A DNA stretch of 64,000 nt, taken from Chlamydoabsidia padenii. Its lineage: Eukaryota; Mucoromycota; Mucoromycetes; Mucorales; Cunninghamellaceae. Shown here in pieces: positions 35,343-46,123 of this stretch. The position numbers were made by a program, and so were the translations under genes. The stretch is taken from assembly GCA_025330725.1 (NCBI GenBank), contig JAIWND010000045.1, forward strand, positions 62,001 to 126,000, written 5' to 3'. Below the pieces are notes generated by a model, which did not search any database, was not told the DNA's origin, and worked only from the letters and a program-made list of their open reading frames with translations. Numbering within the stretch: position 1 is the first letter of the stretch; each line of letters starts with the position of its first letter.

Positions 35343-35639
35343 CTATATTAACTCCATCATGCCCTTCTTGGTAGTAAGTTGTAGCCAAGTATACCAAAGC
35401 AATGTTTGCCCTTCCAACACAGCTTGTAGTTCTTCCACCATTTCCAAATGAGTGTAGCCAAAGAATTCCACCAGAGATTCGTATCTTGCCATCCATTGCT
35501 GTGCTTCCGTTGCAAAAGGTGGAAATCTAGTCCTTCGTCGTCGTTCCAAGTAGGTGTTGGAGATGATCTTGTCATTTACGTCGTTCCTTGCCACATTACA
35601 TAAGACAAGTATGCAACAACCAACAAGAAGCCAAAGCAT
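35343..35639 (-). mobile_element. Retrotransposon gag-like fragment
   Basis: The frame contains FPPFATEAQQWMARYESLVE followed by FFGYTHLEMVEELQAVLEGQ and TLLWYTWL. The spacing W...RYE...FFGYTHLEMV..L..VLEG.....WY matches the retrotransposon gag domain of Ty3/Gypsy-like elements (A..W..R....... L.G.A..W). No protease, reverse transcriptase or integrase frame and no LTR pair are visible nearby, so this is a short relic. A second frame at 35254-35496 overlaps it and suggests a frameshift at the 3' side. Confidence 0.55.
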
Positions 35640-37520
35640 ACAACCAGAAGAAATGCGATTAATAACCTTGTCTTTTCATCTTGTTTTTCTTTGCTTTACT
35701 TACTTCACGTACCAGAAACAAAGAGAAATCACGAAACACCAGAGACAACAATCAAGGAAGAAAGCCCAATCATAATACATGAAGACAAGCCTGCAATAAG
35801 AGCAAGAAGGATGATTAGTAACATTGTCTTTTCTTGTTGTTTCTTTCTTCTTCTTTACTTACAATAAAGTTCCCATAAACATTACACATTATGATCCATC
35901 CCCATGAATCAAATGGAGCGCCGTAACTGGTGGCTAGTGCAACAGGCCCGAGAATAGGTAGATCCACATTAATGCTTCAACATACCAGACATCCCGCTTT
36001 ACCAGCACAACCCATTCGCTAGCAGATCCAGGTGTGGAACAAGACACGATGTCGCCTACGTCCTGCCACGGCAAAAAGGCTAGGCCGAATCACTATTCTA
36101 CACAACGGTAGCCGCCTCGCAAAATCTGCCAACTTATCCAATTGATTACTAACAGGAGACTTTACATATCAGAGACAAAGATGGAGCATAAACCTAGTGT
36201 AAATAATTAGCAATTCAGTTAGAGTATGAAACAGTAACAACTTTGGCAGATTATTTTTCAAGATGCATCGACTTACCTTTATGATCAGAATCACAATAAA
36301 AGGGAGGAAGCCATGAGATTACATCTACCACAAAATAGATTTTCCATGTAGACAGCCATTAGGTGATTCATGAATTACTTTTGTGTGTGAATTAATCCAT
36401 CTCGTAATCATGGCCAGCAATAGGAATGAGTGCGGGGGACAACTTGTCTGTCAAGCACAGGTTCTTGAAGGGGGGGGGTTGTTTAAGGGGGAGGTTTTTG
36501 TATAGGGGGAGGTTTTTGTATAGGGGAGTTTAAACAAAAAAAAAAAAAAAAAAAAAAAGAGGAAAGAGAAGAAAAGAAAAGGCAATGTGGCGGAATTTTA
36601 ATAACTCGGCGAAAAAGCATTTCTTTCTTCTTTGCCTTCCCATTCCAAAGACAATCAACTTGGTCCTCTTCAATAGGGAACTCCCATTTGTTGTAACGAT
36701 TGATTGATGAAGATAAACAAAAAGAGGTGACGAAGCAACTAACTTTGTGGTAGTAATGGGCTCTCTTGGAAATCATCCAAACAGGATCAACACGGCCAGG
36801 TAAAAGAAAGGCAGGAAGAAAAAGGAGTAGTATTGTATACTGCCTCTTTCTTCTTGGACAATCACCTTACCCAAGACTATAATACTAATACTTTTCAATT
36901 CATGTCGATGTAGAATCGTCACCTACCAATTAACCATTGACGAATCTCTTTTTGGCTGATACAACAAACAGGGAAAAAGGACGACGTTCTCTGAATGGAA
37001 TGCAATAGGCTTTGGTTGAAAAGAAGAATAATGCTATAGCAAACGCAGTGAACATCAAGGGTGGATTGGGTGGTCAAGTGCGACGATGGTACACCTCTTG
37101 ATTGCAACTGAGGATATATATGAATGTCAAATCAATCATTGGTCCAGTAAGATCAAAAAATGATATCTTGTGGATAACAATGGTGGTAGATTGGTTTTAT
37201 ATTGGTTTTATTGTAGATATAGTGTTATATTTAATCTTAATGTCAATAAAGTCTTGTTTTATCATATGTTTACTGGTCAATATAAATGCGTTTATCGATG
37301 AAGATGTTTCTATCATTAATAATTTATGTATCACGACGAATAACGCCTATATACATGATAAATCGTGTAAAGTTCATGCTTTTTTTTGCCCGTGCAACAA
37401 AAATTATCTGGACAGCTAAAATACCTACGCCTCCCCCCGGGTTACCCCCAATTGGTGTTGTTACTTCTGCTACTGTTGCTGTTGCTGTGTTCTTGTTGGA
37501 GGTGTTGATGTTGGCAGTGG
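35640..37520. other. Gene-poor stretch
   Basis: About 1.9 kb with no supported gene. Contains a short direct repeat of AGGTTTTTGTATAGGGG (36491-36530), an A tract of about 25 at 36535-36559, and AT-rich DNA. Possible element debris. Confidence 0.4.
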
Positions 37521-37521
37521 A

Positions 37522-38195
37522 CTAAAAGCACGAAAAAAAAGGATGAAGAAGAAGAAGAAGAAGAAGATGAGGATAAGGCACACCTAGTTTGACAAAGTCA
37601 GACAATGGGAAGGAAACACTTTTGTTGGGCGGTTTCAGTTCGTATGCCGCGAGATCAAACTTGTTGATCCATGGTTTAGCGAAAGCAACCCAATCAGGCT
37701 TCAATGCCTATGTTGACTTTTCTTCTTTGGATGTCGTCAACCATCCCTTTGCCCTGTAAAGCAAAAAACACTTGCCGGGATTTGAATTTTGCATGAATTT
37801 ACCATTCCTGCTGTGATAGCGGTTCCTGGGAGAAATCACCATCAAGGACATCATCAATATAATGATGTACAAAATTATCTTCGCAAGAACTTTTATTATT
37901 TTTCAAGGACAAGAAGATCAATGGAGAGGCTCTGTCAAAAGGAGGAAAAGATTTGGTAACCTGATGAGCCTTAGAATACCATCTATTTTTCATTAGATTC
38001 AATCACGTACAGGCGGAATAGAATACTGCCTGCGGTCAAATTAGTAGCTTCTTCACCTGGGTTGGTATTGTTCATTATATCAATGTATTTTTCATTGTCT
38101 GTTTCCAGCATGCAGAAGAATCCTATAAGTCCAAAGGTAGTACCAAGAAGAGCAGATCTTAAAATAAAGGAATCAAAAGAAGTTGTCATATTCAT
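37522..38195 (-). pseudogene. Unrecognised membrane-protein pseudogene
   Basis: Several coding-like blocks follow each other on the minus strand: MNMTTSFDSFILRSALLGTT with a hydrophobic stretch (LRSALLGTTFGLIGFFCML), ending in an in-frame stop after VIESNEK; then, one base out of frame, NRWYSKAHQVTKSFPPFDRA to SQQEW; then, across an apparent intron (GTAAAT...ACAG), AKGWLTTSKEEKST, a TAG, and ALKPDWVAFAKPWINKFDLA to VKLG. One frameshift and at least two stops mean it cannot make a full protein as written. Family not recognised. Confidence 0.45.
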
Positions 38196-39163
38196 TTTTG
38201 TTTTCCTTTTTGATGCCTACTAATATGAGACGTCATTAATAAAGAAAATGAAAATTCTCTGCACCGTTTTGATCACAAAGTCAAGACGTGAGGTAGTCTA
38301 GTCTACCTCTTCAACGCCAACACTCTTCAATGCAAAAGGTACTTCCTTTATATTTTTCACTATTGATAACCATACCAGTGATTTTAATTCACTCTATATA
38401 TAGCTCGAATGTATTGCTTTGCAGCGGAAGGCCAAAGAGAGTGTTTGCATTGACAAGAGTGATACGGGTTCACTTTATTTCCGATGTTCAAATTTCACCT
38501 TCGGACTCAAAACAAGGATTTAATTTTTTGTTGATTAGGCAAACTTTACCCCAAGAGTGGCTCTGTCAGCCCACTGATTCAAAATATCTAAACATTGTCT
38601 TCTTTCTTCCTCTCTCTCTCTCATTACACAATATCTTTACTCAAAACAGCTCTTAACTTGCTCAATCAACTGCATCACCAACGGCAACGACAATGACAAC
38701 CTTGGCATAGAGTTAGGGCTAGATGTGGGGGAGGGTAAATATAACAAAGTGGGCCATATGGGTAGAGGTGAATTTGAATGAATCTGGATTCGAATCTGCA
38801 TAATCAGGGGTTGGTGGGTAGATCATGGAAACCATTACATAATGAAAAGACTCTGGATTTTTTTTTTCAAACGTAAATTGATTTCTCCTAGGTTACCCCT
38901 GGCAACGCCACTTGGTTTGCTGGATTGGGAAATTCATGCAGAATCGGGATCTAAACTTGAAACACCGCCTTCATTTGCATAAATTAAATCTCGTTGTTGT
39001 GAACAATGAAATGTGAGCACTTCATTGTTTTGTACGTACCCCTGGAAGAAGAAATGGATAATGATAATACAAAACAAGTATACAAGTTGATGAAGGTCCA
39101 CTTTAAAAATATACGAGCTAAAAGAATCAGTAGTCAATCAGAACCGACTATTGCCGCCATGTC

Positions 39164-39959
39164 ATGAAGAAAAAAAAGGAGCAAACCAATATCAATGCCA
39201 TTGAAGGATATCTGTCTGAGATTGAACAAGTGCATAAAAACCAAGACGATCACACCATGTTTACATTGGGACCTTACATGAAAGTCAGCAATACAGATAT
39301 CTTCACACATTCTACCACCAATCCCCATGGATCAAGAAGCAAAACCATGGTACGGAAAGATTCAACGGCAAGGCCTATGCATCTGTGGCAAAAGCATTAA
39401 TACGAAACCCAGTGGATCTCAAGTTGAAAGCCCGCCAAGTCAAACCAGTTGTGTTTTATGGGGATGCTGGCCAAGGTCATGGTTCAAGAATAAAAGGATA
39501 CCAGCGCCGAAGCACAACCAAGTTACAACAATCTCTCAAGGAAAAGGCAACAGTCCATGAAACTAATAAATATCTTACATCGAAACTAGGTTGCCTTTGT
39601 AACTCTCGGGTTGCTCACCTACGGCGGCGGGATAGCACCAAACTGAATTCAGGAATCATGGTCTGTATCAACTCTGATTGCATTGGGTTTTCTTTGCGGG
39701 GGCGGGATCAAAATGCAGCAATAAACATTTTGAAGAAAGGGATTTACAAAATGGCGACCAATATCGATTACCCAGTTTTTACATCATCATCAGCAACAAC
39801 AGCAACGGCACAAATTTTATTCAAGTACTTGATCGGTGGCGACAATTCTTGGAAAGAGAATATGAGCCACTACCTTCCGTGAGAAAGCTAACTGACCTTT
39901 TCATTCGCCGACTAATTACTTCGAAGTTGAAGTTACGTGCGCCTAGCAATCCCCATTAG
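39164..39959 (+). pseudogene. Degenerate Fanzor (eukaryotic TnpB-like RNA-guided nuclease), C-terminal part
   Basis: The frame at 39385-39882 contains PVVFYGDAGQGHGSRIKGYQ, then LTSKLGCLC, then MVCINSDCIGFSL and RGRDQNAAINIL. This is the C-terminal order of TnpB/Fanzor proteins: RuvC-II segment with TSK.C..C, zinc ribbon with second C....C pair, and RuvC-III RD.NAA.NI. The RuvC-III Asp (codon at 39706) is intact. The RuvC-II position three residues before TS, normally Glu (E-x-x-T-S), is Lys (AAA, 39568-39570), and the first zinc Cys (TSK-x-C) is Gly (GGT, 39589-39591). The preceding stretch continues in another frame (WYGKIQRQ near 39340, TNINAIEGYLSEIEQVHKNQ at 39180), so at least one frameshift is present. 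No RuvC-I (DPG-type) segment was found. N-terminally truncated and dead. Confidence 0.75.
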
Positions 39960-40270
39960 ATCTGGAAAGACCATTACTTCACGCAATGACCAACTAATGC
40001 TAATAATAAAAGTGGCTGTATGAATGATAGGATATACTTTTAATATTCTTCACAGCAAAATTTAAGTGCCTAGATCCTTGTACCAGTCAGTTCAAGCTTG
40101 AGATGTAGTTATACCAGCTCATTTTGAAATGACCATTTCTCATCCAATTATCAACCGATGCTAATGATTAAAGTGGTTGTGTAAATTCTATAATGCATTT
40201 CCAACTAGTTTTACACCAAACGTCAAGCGGTCAGACCATTGTGTCAGTCAGTAAAAACAGGCAATGTGAT
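39960..40270. repeat. Two diverged repeat units downstream of the Fanzor remnant
   Basis: Unit A (about 39985-40085) and unit B (about 40140-40250) share AATGCTAATRATWAAAGTGG and end with CCTTGTACCAGTCAGT / CCATTGTGTCAGTCAGT. Unit B aligns with copy 2 of the triple repeat at 17.6 kb: GATGCTAATGATTAAAGTG against GATGCTAATGATAAAAGTG, followed by TGTAAATTCTATAATGCATT against TGTGCATTCCTTAGCCTATT and CCAACTAGTTTTA against TCAACAAAGTTTA. Non-coding. Confidence 0.6.
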
Positions 40271-40617
40271 ATAGTTAGTAATGAGTGGCTCTCGTTCTTA
40301 CCACTTTGTGTCGGGGTTTGAACATCATAAAAAGTGTACAGTAGATAGATTTTTTTTTTTTTTTTTTTTTGTTTGAAAGTGTAGATAGATCAAGTCAAAG
40401 TTCAAATGATACATGGGAGTAAATGGGCCATCATAGACAACCGCATAGACAACTAGGTACAAGTCTTTATTATGTTATTAAAATGTTAAACACAGTGGTA
40501 TGAGGCTAATGTATCTATATCTAAAACAAGGACGATAAAAGTATGGGAAAAAAGTCAGCTAATGATATAAAAACAGGGGGAGGGAATAAGTAAACTAGGT
40601 GGGATATAAATGTGATA

Positions 40618-43600
40618 TTATGCAAATGGATTAACCGCCAAAATACGAATCAAAGGAGGGGTCCTGGCCATATCAACTATCAGAGCTACTTGAATCTTGT
40701 CCAAAGCCTTGATGGTTTGATATCCTTGCTCGATGCTGTACCCTGTGCTATCAGAGAGTCTTGCCCGTTCCAAAGATGTCCGTTTCCCGCATGTTGGTTC
40801 TGGTTGTTGTTGTTGTAATGATTTAGGAGAAGATGGAGAAGGGCTTGTAGATGCAATGAGATTGTTGTGAATGGTATCATTCGCTCCTGTTTTTTTTGTC
40901 GCTGATACCCCGCCGGCCGATATTGTCTTTTCCGCATGATGTTCCAAGACTGATGATCCCATGATATTCTTTTTACCATTGCCGTCTGTTTCCTGCTGAT
41001 AAGGATGGTATGATTCGTCCAATAGTGAGTTGTCGAGCGATTGAGTGGGAGGAACATGCATCATTTCGTCGAGCATTATTTCTTCATCCAGGTAATTGTC
41101 TTGGCTATCACCGTCATCATCGTCATCATCCAAGAGGAAATGTTGTTTACCGGTATAAGTGTCCACACCTTTCCGCCAGTACATAGTGAGAGTTTGCTTG
41201 GTATCATCAAAGTCAGATCGCCACACAGGTAAATTGGCCAAATGCACCCGCTTTTCCATGTTCAGTTCGCCCACCATCACATCAATGTGTTCTTCATCTA
41301 CAGCCACCACCGTTGCTTCTCGATAAACCACTGATTGACTGGCCAGTTTGTTCAGGTAGGTTCCCAAAAACAAGAGGCTGCTTTGTTCCCGAGCGTTCAT
41401 GGCGGCTTCTTTCTTTACATTACAGTACTGTGCCAGTTTCTGGACAGAGTCGCGATCCAAGTAGAATGGTGTGTCTGTAGTATATAGAGCAACAAATAAG
41501 ATGTTAATAATGAGTTAGTGTTGTACTTTTCTTTTTTCTTTTTTTACCTTGTGAGTCCGCAGATAGAGCGTACTCCAATTGTCGATGCACCAAAATATCG
41601 GCGAATCGACGACTAGGGGAGGTAAAGTGGGTAAACAAGGGCACGTTTAGGGCATAATGGGAATACTTGGCAATGTCATGAGTTCCAGCGCAAAAGTATT
41701 TAGGAGTCTTGAGGGTATTGAGCACAATCACAGAGACCAGTTTCCGTAAATTTCTGTCCTTGATGGCCCGAATCGATTTTTCCAAATTCCCAGCACTTCC
41801 AATATCCACTTGTACACCGAGATGCCGAGCGCAGTAGTGTTGTAAGGCACGCTAGAGAGTCAAAAAGACAAGTTAATCGAAATGTATAAAGGGGAGAGTG
41901 AGGATGATTCACTTACAATTTTCCGATCCACAGGTGAAGAATGGCGACGCAAAAGTGCTTCCTCCGGTAATCGACTTGATATTTTTTGAGCGACACTGGT
42001 ATTGGCTAGCAGCAAAAGTTCCTTCACCATACGATGAGATGAGATATGTTTTGTCAAGACAGACACGCCAATAGGAGAATGATCAGATTCAAATTCAAAA
42101 GAGAGTTCGTCACGTCGTTGGGTTAAACAGCCGGATTGGTTGCGCCGGTAGTGCATTTCGTCAGTGATGGTTGCCAATAAGCGTATATCGTTTTCAATAT
42201 CTTGACGAATAGGTTCGGCCACACACTTGCTGTCCAGAGAGCCGCCCTGGATCACCGTGTATGCATCATCAATTGTTAGCTGGGCAGAAGACCTATAATA
42301 AAAATAAAAAAAGGGGGGGAAGCGGGGTTAGAATCAATGCCAATGATATCACGGGAAAAAAAAAAAAACTTACCTGATGATGGACTTTCCGTACCAAGTA
42401 TCCAACACTTTACCTTGAGAGTTGATATTCCAGACGACAGAGAATGTGAATCTATTATGAGAGAAAGGGTTGAGATGTTTAATAAAAAGCAACATTGTTC
42501 TTTTCAAGATCTTTACCTGTTATGATTGGGGATCAAGTTGGTAATTTTGTCAGTCAAAGTTTCAGGCACCATAGGGACATGAAAATGAATTAGATCCACC
42601 CGGACGCCTCTTGTACGTGCTTCTTTATCCAATGATGAATGTGGTTTGATAAAATAAGTAACATCGCTGACATGGACACCAACTTGATAAGAGTCTTCAC
42701 CCAGTTTTTCGATAGAGAATGCATCATCCAAGACTATAAAAAAAAAGATACAATGTGAGTGAGATTCTGTGAGTAGTTTGATAGTGTACTTACCGTTTGA
42801 GTCTTTAGGGTCAATGGTGAAGCACCGCACTTTTGTAAAATCGCGCCTTGGGTTAACAGTGGGAGTGGTCGTACCCTCTACCGAGGCTTCAAAGTCACTT
42901 GGTGGCAGGCAGTTGTAAACAGCTTCGGAGAAGTCGGTATCAGTAATGTTGTTGTCAGCATAGATGGCTTTTGTTTGTGTGGAGAGATCAAACACAGACC
43001 CAAGAGTCTTTTCCAAAGTGCCAAAGGGGTGTAAAGAGGAAATAGGCCAACGTTTGATCGATGCCTACCAAATATATATATATAAAATAAAAAAAGAGAA
43101 TCGATTAGATCCATCCCATGAAGCCTTCAATTTTTCGTTGAGTTGATTTCTTACCACAAATAAGGTTGTCGAATACTTTTGACTGTCCTTTACAAAGTCG
43201 TCCGGAGTTTGGTGTGTAGGGATAGCAATTAGAGGGACACGTTTATCAGTAGCCTTAAACCATACAATCTTTGGAGTGTCTTTCTTGTATCGATGCGAGA
43301 CAGTTTCTTCTTGAGCACGCTTGTTGTTAGGTCGCATTAGAGTCAGAGTTCTATGGAATACAAATACAATAAAAGGTTACACCATCGTTAAACCCCATTA
43401 TGTGGCACGCAATACAATTGTTCCCATGATCTTACCCTGAGTAGACTTGATTTTGAGCACGTTCCATGATAGCCACCACAACACCACACAGTTTGGGTTT
43501 GACGAGATGGACTTGATCATCACCACCAAAAATGATTTCGTTTTCGTCATCTTCATCGGGTAAGCGAGTCCCAGTTTGACCAGCATTCCGCATCGACTTG

Positions 43601-43964
43601 ACTTGTTCCTTTTCCCGTTTCTCCTGCAAGACCTTGTCCACATCGATCAGTCGTACCGCCACCACATCACCTTCCAAAGCACGATTTCGGTCCCTTGATC
43701 CAGCAATGTAAATATCCGCATCCAGTTCTTCACAATATACAAAGGCGTCGCTACGATTTCGTTTGTTGACCCGCAACATCCCACGCACCAGTTGTCGGTC
43801 CTGGAAAAGAATGGTCAAGGCGCTGAGTGGAAGATGAGCAATAAAGAGAGGTCGTCGTTGGTGAGAATTGGCGTCATCACGACCAAAGTTGACTTTTGTT
43901 GGTGTAAATGGAACCGGTTGGAATGACTGTCGTGGTGAGGTTGGTTGTATCAAGGCGGCTAAAA

Positions 43965-44011
<47 letters not shown>

Positions 44012-45312
44012 AAACGAGTGTTAGTTAGGCCAAAGTTAAAACATTACGTTGATTCATCCACACAACTTACAAGAACGCCAGTTCGAGTCCACGTTGCGAG
44101 AAGATCGACGAGTACTATACTGGTTTTTGTTGTTGTTGTTATCAGAATAAATATCCAGTGATTTGTTGAATTGTGTTCGTTTAGACAGAGTCGAGAAAGA
44201 GGAGCGGCTGGTAGTGATACGATCCGTGAGAGGTCCAGGGGTTTCTTCGGATAGAGTAGCCAATTGTTGGAGAGAAGGTCGTCGGTTGAGTATAAAAGAG
44301 GCACCATCACCACCAGTAGTAGAAGGGTCGGAAGAGTGTCGCCGACCAGAAAAAAAAGGTCTAGTGATGGTACCAGTACCAGTAGCCGCCGTTCCAACCA
44401 GTTTTGCTCCAGCTTCAGCCAAAGCCGCATCTTGACCTTTGAGAGTATCGTCACCTCCAAACATATGACCACCATTCTTGCTAAATCGCCGATAAGTTGA
44501 AGAAAAAAAAGAGGGACGTGGTGACACCATGGGTCGTTTGTCAGACAAGGTGGATGAAGAGGAGATCGATCGGAGTTCCTGTATCGTGCTTTCCAATACC
44601 GAATGCATATCACTTGTGGTTTTCCCGTCATTGTACGACCGTCGTATATTAGATTGTTGTGTTGATGTTTGTTGTTGTTGTTCTTGTTGGCCAAAAGGTA
44701 AGGATGACAAAGATTGTTGTTTGCGATGGCCATATTTCCGCCCTCCTCCACTGTTGAGATTACCAGATGATGATAAAGCAGATGTTGAGGTAGATGTGGT
44801 AGGTGGAATGGATTTCATACTATTGATCATATCCTTCAAAGAGTCCATAGTAACACTTGATCTTCTGCCACCAGTACCAAAATGAGACATGGGTTTACTA
44901 TTGTTGTTGTTGATTTTATTGCCTTGTTGTCCTTCTTCTTCAGTTAGAGTATGTAACGCTTGGTGAGATTTTCTTCTTCCAAAAGAGCCCATATCTGCAA
45001 CACTAACTGACCTAAGTCGCTGTTGTGGTTTATCGTCATTCTTTGCTGCTGGTAGTTGATGACTAAAAGATTGACGTGAAGGTATTGCCCGTCCAGGTGA
45101 GTCTGAGGATCGGTGTCTATCAGTGGATCTGCTTGATTGGAAGGCCATTGTCTATGCCAAATTGAGAAAGAAAGTTTAGTCATGTATGGTTATGTAAATG
45201 GAGAGTGATGCTTTCTTTTTTTGTTTACCTTTCTGTCATAGCAAGTGTCAAAGAGCCCTCTGGTGCTTTCAGGGGCAGACTGATGTTCCAAAGTTTCAAG
45301 ACCCTGCGCCAT
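40618..45312 (-). CDS. SSD1: Ssd1, RNase II-fold RNA-binding translational repressor
   Basis: Eleven exons: 45229..45312, 44071..45151, 43436..43958, 43155..43350, 42794..43064, 42517..42733, 42374..42451, 41917..42292, 41548..41851, 40618..41474 with all phases consistent (ten introns counted between listed exons minus none; ten exons are listed), giving 1328 aa; yeast Ssd1 is 1250. The N-terminal 380 residues are disordered, Ser/Gln-rich. Then cold-shock/OB regions (FIAHLPLSALTILFQDRQLV, CEELDADIYIAGSRDRNRAL) and the RNB domain (RCFTIDPKDSN, HVSDVTYFIKPHSSLDKEAR, THFTSPSRRFADILVHRQLE). In the active-site loop IDPKDSNVLDDAF the second of the four catalytic Asp is Val719, consistent with the known loss of nuclease activity in Ssd1. 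HRKQQS (S175) fits the Cbk1 consensus HxR/KxxS. The first exon (MAQGLETLEHQS) splices in frame; MAFQSS is an alternative start. Ends VNPFA. Confidence 0.93.
43967..44009. repeat. (TA)n microsatellite in an SSD1 intron
   Basis: About 21 TA units just upstream (in gene sense) of the acceptor at 43959; likely variable in length. Confidence 0.9.
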
Positions 45313-45488
45313 GAATTACAATGATAGATATAAATTTGTAAAATATATAAAGAGTAAAAAAAAAAAAAAAAAAAAAAAAAAGGAGGGGGGGGGGAGTAAT
45401 AACGAGTGTAAAAGGGTAAATGTAAAAAGGTGAAGAAAGTAAAAAAGGAAAAGGAAAAGAGAATTTCAAAAGAGGCGTTCTTTTATGA

Positions 45489-45500
45489 GCGGGATATGAA
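45489..45500. promoter_or_regulatory. Recurrent CCCGC-type motif in the SSD1/CCCH divergent promoter
   Basis: GCGGGATATGAA, 76 bp upstream of the CCCH-protein ATG and 177 bp upstream of SSD1. The 263-bp divergent promoter also has a 25-base A tract at 45357-45381. Confidence 0.35.
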
Positions 45501-45575
45501 TATATCTGGGGATAAACATTTTTTTCTTTTTCATTGAACTTTTGCCTTTTTCACTTCTTTTTTATCCATTCAACA

Positions 45576-46123
45576 ATGTACGCCACTACCACGCACACCA
45601 AACGATTTCCAACACAATGCCGATTCTTCACCCAAGGTAACTGTCGAGCCGGTCAAGATTGTCATTTTGCCCACACCTTACCTTTAAAAGGCCAACCTAA
45701 TGGAGACACAGTACAACATGCCGTCCTCTTTGGAGATGAAGCGACCCTTGATCTGGAACCTGAATCCATCCAAAAAGCCATTCGTGTGTTGGAACTTGAT
45801 CAACTTGGACGAACTTACAAGGACCAAATACTTAAAACGACAATGACTGATGCCGGGACCTTGGTGGCTTTTGATGATGGTGTAGAACTCTTGGTGCCTT
45901 ATCGTTATCCTGACTTGCCTTGCTCTATACGGTTAAACAAGGATAGTGATTCTTCATCTCAACAGTAAGTGATAATTCATGGGTTGTTTGGTTGGTTATG
46001 ACTAGGTTATTAATAGGAAACTCTCTCTTTTTGTTCTTTTGTAGACAGATTTATGAAAAATTCGAATCCTATCAACATCAACTCAAACATATGACTCTGG
46101 TACAACAACTAAATAATCTTTAG
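45576..46123 (+). CDS. Small single-CCCH zinc-finger protein
   Basis: Two exons (45576..45964, 46045..46123) give 155 aa. After MYATTTHTKRFPTQ comes one CCCH finger, CRFFTQGNCRAGQDCHFAH, spaced C-x7-C-x5-C-x3-H, the RNA-binding class. The following 100 residues form an unrecognised domain (ESIQKAIRVLELDQLGRTYK, GTLVAFDDGVELLVPYRYPD), and the C-terminus is a Gln-rich helix (YEKFESYQHQLKHMTLVQQL). One finger and the short length suggest an adaptor-type RNA-binding protein; the family cannot be named. Divergent from SSD1, itself an mRNA-binding regulator, so co-regulation is possible. Confidence 0.85.

Noticed and set aside
38330..38656. 108-codon plus-strand frame before the Fanzor relic
   Set aside because: No similarity to Fanzor N-terminal regions; composition like translated AT-rich DNA.
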